DNA from: Heloderma charlesbogerti
Taxonomy: Eukaryota > Chordata > Lepidosauria > Squamata > Helodermatidae
Length of the DNA: 64,000 nucleotides
Direction of reading: 5' to 3'
NCBI GenBank assembly: GCA_026122225.1
Contig: JANEZZ010001903.1
Location: forward strand, 248,001-312,000
The notes under the pieces: model-generated
Databases searched by the model: none
Told to the model about the DNA's origin: nothing
The model's input: only the letters and a program-made list of their open reading frames with translations
In this document: one piece after another, positions 60,111-64,000 of the stretch
Layout of the letters: each line of letters opens with the position of its first letter
Position numbering within the stretch: position 1 is the first letter of the stretch
Translations under genes and position numbers: made by a program

Positions 60111-60351
60111 CTGTGGGATGAAAAGAAAGATGACTGGGTAGACGATAACCAAGATGAAAGTAAAAGCAAAGACGTGTGGGTCAGGGCCCCTGGGCTGGGT
60201 TAGAACAGGAGATGAGATTCCATGTGGCAGATCCAGGGGTCTATTCTACTGAAACAGAAATGTTCAGAAATGCCACACATTTCCTAACAATCCACATGCT
60301 CTCAAGTAAGGTTAGGAAGAGTGGGAAGTGCTGATTTTTCACTCTTTAGCC

Positions 60352-60496
60352 CAGCCTTCCTCAACCTGGTGCCCTGCAGATGTATTGGTCTACAATACCC
60401 AACAACCCCAGTGAGCACAACCATTGGCAGCATGGTACATGGGCAATGGGCATTGTAGTCTAATACATCTGGAGGGCACCAGGTTGAGGAAGGCTG
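60352..60496. mobile_element. hAT-type palindromic MITE (family A)
   Basis: 145 bp with long inverted ends CAGCCTTCCTCAACCTGGTG ... CACCAGGTTGAGGAAGGCTG and a target-site duplication (CTTTAGCC / ATTTAGCC, 7 of 8) on either side. It is the clearest member for defining the family termini. Confidence 0.88.
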
Positions 60497-60504
60497 ATTT
60501 AGCC

Positions 60505-61370
60505 TACCCTGGTGTGAAGGTAGGCTTGGCCAGGCCTCGTAAATAAGTTTGGTTCAAGCAATACTCAAGGTGCTTGATGGGATTGAGAGAATGTGTACGT
60601 GTCTGACCATGAGAAGGTAATTGGAAATTCCTTAGCAATCTGGTGCCATGACTCAGATCTCAAACACTGAGGAAAACTGGACCAATTCGGGCCACCACTT
60701 ACTGGATATCCCAGAAGCACATGCCAAGGTAAGAGACCTTTTGAAAGCTCTAGTCTGGGACTCATGGGATGATTCTGCCTTGGCTGACAGGATACCGCCT
60801 TTGAAAAAATACAGTAATTTAATCACCTGGTAAGGTTTTTGGTCATGGAGGTCCATGGGATATGGTGTCAGGTGAGTGAGAGTTGCCTTGTGTGAACTGG
60901 GGTAAAAAGGACAAATTCTGAAACTGTGTGCAGCTGCCCCAAGCCTCCACTTGTCAAGAGGCTCAAAAGCAAGGGTTCACAGTGGAAGAATAGGCACTGG
61001 AACCTTGTGTGAATGAGTTTTCCACCCTCTCTCCATAGTATGAACCAGCCTCGAAGGCACAGAAACTCCTGAATAAGCCATTCCTGGATGAACGGAGATT
61101 GCAGTGACTGACCCAAGCTTTCCTTCACTCCCTGCCATGGTATGAGCTCCCTTGACCATGAGTGACTGATCGTGCCTCCAATTCAGTGAGAGTCGGTCTC
61201 TGACCAGAATTTGGCAGTGCCTTTGTTTCTTGCAACCTATGGAGATCTCCTAACTGTATTCCATTGCCCCTGTGTGAATTGAGGATGGGATTGAGAACCT
61301 CGAAAGAGGCTCTGCTGCCCCCAAAACAGACAACTGCAGTGTACATGTACAACAATGTCGAATAGGTATA
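60505..61370. other. intron sequence, possibly decayed retroviral pol
   Basis: No clear frame. It precedes the integrase remnant and may contain the rest of a decayed pol, but I could not align it. Confidence 0.3.
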
Positions 61371-61374
61371 TAAG

Positions 61375-61971
61375 ACCCTGCAAATCCAACAGCATCTCCA
61401 TTGTCCCCACCACCCCCAGTCAGTAGGGCTGGTGGAAAGGAAAAATGGAGTCTTAAAGAACAAATTAGCCAAAGTCTGTGCTGAAATTGGACTTAAATGG
61501 CCTGATGCTCTACGTTTGGCCTTGATTAGCATGCGTGCCGCTTCGCACCGACAGCCTGGACTCAGTCCCCATCAGATTCTTATGGGAAGACCCATGAGAC
61601 TCCCGTCTTCAGCACCTACTAAGGAACATCTTACTAATTTGCATTTAAGAGATGAGACTGTGTTGAATTACTGCCAGGCATTGATGAAGTGTGTTACGGC
61701 CTTTCATTCACAGGTTAAACAAGCGCTTCCAGATGTCCCTACAGTACAGTGTCTTGATCTACAGCCTGGAGACAGGGTTTATGACAAAGTCAATCAAAGT
61801 AAGTCTTCCCTTGAGCCTCGCTGGAAAGGACCCCATCAGGTGCTGTTGACCACCCACACTGCTGTGAAGTTGCAAGGACGACCTATCTGGATCCACGCAT
61901 CCCACTGCAAGAAAGTGTGGACCCCTAGAGACGACATGCCCCAGAACCAGATAACGCTGGAAATGCCCTAA
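61375..61971 (+). pseudogene. endogenous retrovirus pol: integrase C-terminal part
   Basis: The frame runs into 61432-61971 and holds the integrase end: an HHPQSVGLVER motif (about 61405-61437), GLSPHQILMGR, and the C-terminal GPHQVLLTT/WIHASHCKKV domain typical of gamma-like retroviral integrases. It stops normally at 61969-61971. Upstream pol is missing or decayed. It is an old copy in an intron of ITGAL. Confidence 0.85.
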
Positions 61972-62145
61972 TGTGGAGTTCATCAGCCTTTGGGTCATTT
62001 TGGACCCGAAAAGAGAAAAACGTCTCTGATTACTATTGTGGTGCTGGCTGTTGCCCTTTTCCCTGCTATTGTGTGTGATCTTCTTAGACCTTCAATGCTT
62101 TAGCCTCCTCTGAATGACAGAATAGCCACCTCTAAGAGACCAGTA

Positions 62146-62640
62146 GTGAGTCATGCACCCGCTGGCAAGGTGAGCATAAGCCTAGCAGTGAGCATAGTGT
62201 CTGTTAGTGAAGAAAGTTGTCTCAGCATCCACCAGAGGCACATTCTCATGATGTGGCCCACCTGCATCCTGCTGCTTGGCATCTTCTGTTGCCTGAAAGC
62301 AGAGAACACTTTTCTGAAAGTAGTGAACCAGATTCAAATACACTTAAATGTATCCAACTGCTGGATCTGCAGCCATGGGCCAGTCCATGCCCATGGAGGC
62401 ATACCAAGGATACCAATCCCACTAAATGAGACTGAAATTACTAAATCCTATTACCTAGATCTACCAGAAACAGCCACCTGGCAAGATGTACAAAGTAATA
62501 GTTCTGATTATGTGAAATTGTCCTTTGGTATTTTGGGTAAATATTGTTGGCAGTGTAATGGCAGTACAGTTATGCGGAGATTTTTAAACGAATAGAGCAT
62601 ATTTTTCAAATATGACCTGGATAAAGGGTGCAAGTCCTTC
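62146..62640 (+). pseudogene. endogenous retrovirus env, 5' part, broken
   Basis: The frame 62146-62595 starts about 170 bases after the pol stop and includes a hydrophobic leader (ILLLGIFCCL) and a NCWIC motif like those of retroviral surface proteins, with several N-glycosylation sites. It stops early at 62593-62595. The rest is displaced beyond a Bov-B insertion. It is not functional as it stands. Confidence 0.75.
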
Positions 62641-62703
62641 CTGTATAGATTATTACTGACAATGAATGATGTCCTCCTGTTGTAACAAGCCTTTTACTGC
62701 CCT

Positions 62704-63722
62704 CTTGTTGTTTATTCGTTCAGTCACTTCCGACTCTTCGTGACTTCATGGACCAGCCCATGCCAGAGCTTCCTGTCGGCCGTCGCCACCCCCAGCTCTC
62801 CCAAGGCTGAGTCCGTTACCTCCAGAATATCATCCGTCCATCTTGCCCTTGGTCAGCCCCTCTTCCTTTTGCCTTCCACTTTCCCTAGCATCAGCATCTT
62901 CTCCAGGGTATCCTGTCTTCTCATTATGTGGCCAAAGTACTCCAGTTTTGCCTTTAATATCATTCCCTCCAGTGAGCAGTCTGGCTTTCTTTCCTGGAGT
63001 ATGGACTGGTTTGATCTTCTTGCAGTCCAAGGCACTCTCAGAATTTTCCTCCAACACTACAGTTCAAAACCATCTATCTTCCTTTGCTCAGCCTTCCTTG
63101 TGGTCCAGCTCTCGCAGCCATAGGTTACTATGGGGAATACCATTGCTTTAACTATGCGGACCTTTGTTGTCAGTGTGATGTCTCTGCTCTTAATTATTTT
63201 ATCAAGATTTGTCATTGCTGTCCTCCCAAGAAGTAAACGCCTTCTGATTTCCTGGCTGCAGTCAGTGTCTGCAGTAATCTTTGCGCCTAGAAAGACAAAG
63301 TCTGTCACTGCCTCCACGTTTTCTCCCTCTATTTGCCAGTTATCAATCAAGCTGGTTGCTATAATCTTGGTTTTTTTGAGGTTTAACTGCAACCCAACTT
63401 TTGCACTTTCTTCTTTCACCTTCGTCATAAGGTTCCTCAGCTCCTCCTCGCTTTCAGCCATCAAAGTGGTATCATCTGCATATCTGAGATTGTTAATGTT
63501 TCTTCCAGCAATTTTAACTCCAGCCTTGGATTCATCAAGCCCAGCACGTTGCATGATGTGTTCTGCGGACAGGTTGAATAGGTAGGGTGAGACTATACAA
63601 CCCTGCCGTACTCCTTTCCCAATCTTAAACCAGTCCGTTGTTCCGTGGTCTGTTCTTACCGTTGCTACTTGGTCGTTATACAGATTCCTCAGGAGGCAGA
63701 CAAGATGACTTGGTATCCCCAT
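62704..63722 (-). mobile_element. Bov-B (RTE) LINE, 5'-truncated, inserted in ERV env
   Basis: The antisense frame 63722-63057 carries RT with [16 protein letters not shown] and [12 protein letters not shown]; after one break the C-terminal segment continues to about 62720. It is close to the copy at 17309. The 5' end stops abruptly at 63722, mid-RT, where retroviral sequence resumes. Confidence 0.9.
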
Positions 63723-64000
63723 ACCTAGCAGGCTGTTATTTTATATGCAGAGATAAAGCTTATAAGCATCTGCCTAGTGGGTGGAATGGAAACTGTTATG
63801 TGGCAGCTGCAATACCTACTTATAGAGTGCTCAAAATTCTGCCTAAAGGCAGGCTCCACAATAAGAGAGCATCACAGAAACCTGGCTCTTCGGAACCTGG
63901 CTTCAAATGTATGGCGCCTCCAAAGCAATGAAACTTATCTGCTGTGCTTGAAGAAGTACCCAACTTTACAGCCTCAGGGTTCAAAGCCATTATCACCAAA
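63723..64000 (+). pseudogene. endogenous retrovirus env, continuation after LINE
   Basis: After the Bov-B end, a frame to about 63931 contains GCYFICRDKAYKHLP and WNGNCYVAAAIPTY, patterned on the conserved cysteine-rich part of gamma-type env. It runs to the window edge, so the transmembrane part and LTR would lie beyond. Confidence 0.65.

Noticed and set aside
4319..60110. Assignment to ITGAM, ITGAX, ITGAD or ITGAE instead of ITGAL
   Set aside because: From memory, the propeller, calf and tail segments fit ITGAL better, and there is no ITGAE-type extra domain before the I domain in what is visible. A tree would settle it.
1..64000. CRISPR arrays, operons, prophage or other prokaryotic systems
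   Set aside because: There are no regularly spaced short repeats or dense bacterial-type frames; the sequence is vertebrate in every respect.

Overview
This window looks like nuclear DNA of a squamate reptile (lizard or snake). The reasons are a Sauria-type SINE with its target-site duplication, several Bov-B (RTE) LINE copies, CR1 and L2-type LINEs, hAT-type MITEs and the exon/intron structure of vertebrate genes. No prokaryotic feature, operon or CRISPR array was seen.

Layout. (1) 1-2440, plus strand: the last exon of a C2H2 zinc-finger gene, with nine fingers and then a long acidic repetitive tail, stop at 1537-1539 and poly(A) signals downstream. (2) 4319-60110, minus strand: 26 consecutive exons, all phase-compatible, of a leukocyte integrin alpha subunit. 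They run from the start of the inserted I (vWA) domain through beta-propeller blades, thigh/calf domains and transmembrane helix to the GFFKR cytoplasmic tail (1027 residues in the window). Compared from memory with human CD11 proteins, ITGAL (CD11a, alpha chain of LFA-1) fits best. The exons for the signal peptide and first propeller blades lie upstream, beyond base 64000. The zinc-finger gene and the integrin converge tail to tail, as I recall ZNF768 and ITGAL doing in mammals. (3) The large introns are packed with mobile elements: an L2-type LINE with an intact 952-codon ORF (50173-53031), CR1 copies, three Bov-B copies, a Sauria SINE, hAT MITEs and longer non-autonomous DNA transposons, and near the right edge a broken retroviral pol/env remnant cut by a Bov-B insertion.

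Functionally there are only two host genes: a probable DNA-binding zinc-finger regulator and a leukocyte adhesion receptor. The integrin appears intact: MIDAS residues, calcium-binding propeller loops, cysteines and GFFKR are present, and no exon carries a stop or frameshift. Points that stand out are a 49-nt intron beside a 29-nt exon, a GC-rich 254-bp tandem repeat next to an I-domain exon, two near-perfect hairpins, an apparently intact LINE, and a three-level nest of transposons. I did not find a clearly new biological system; the strongest leads are these structural oddities.
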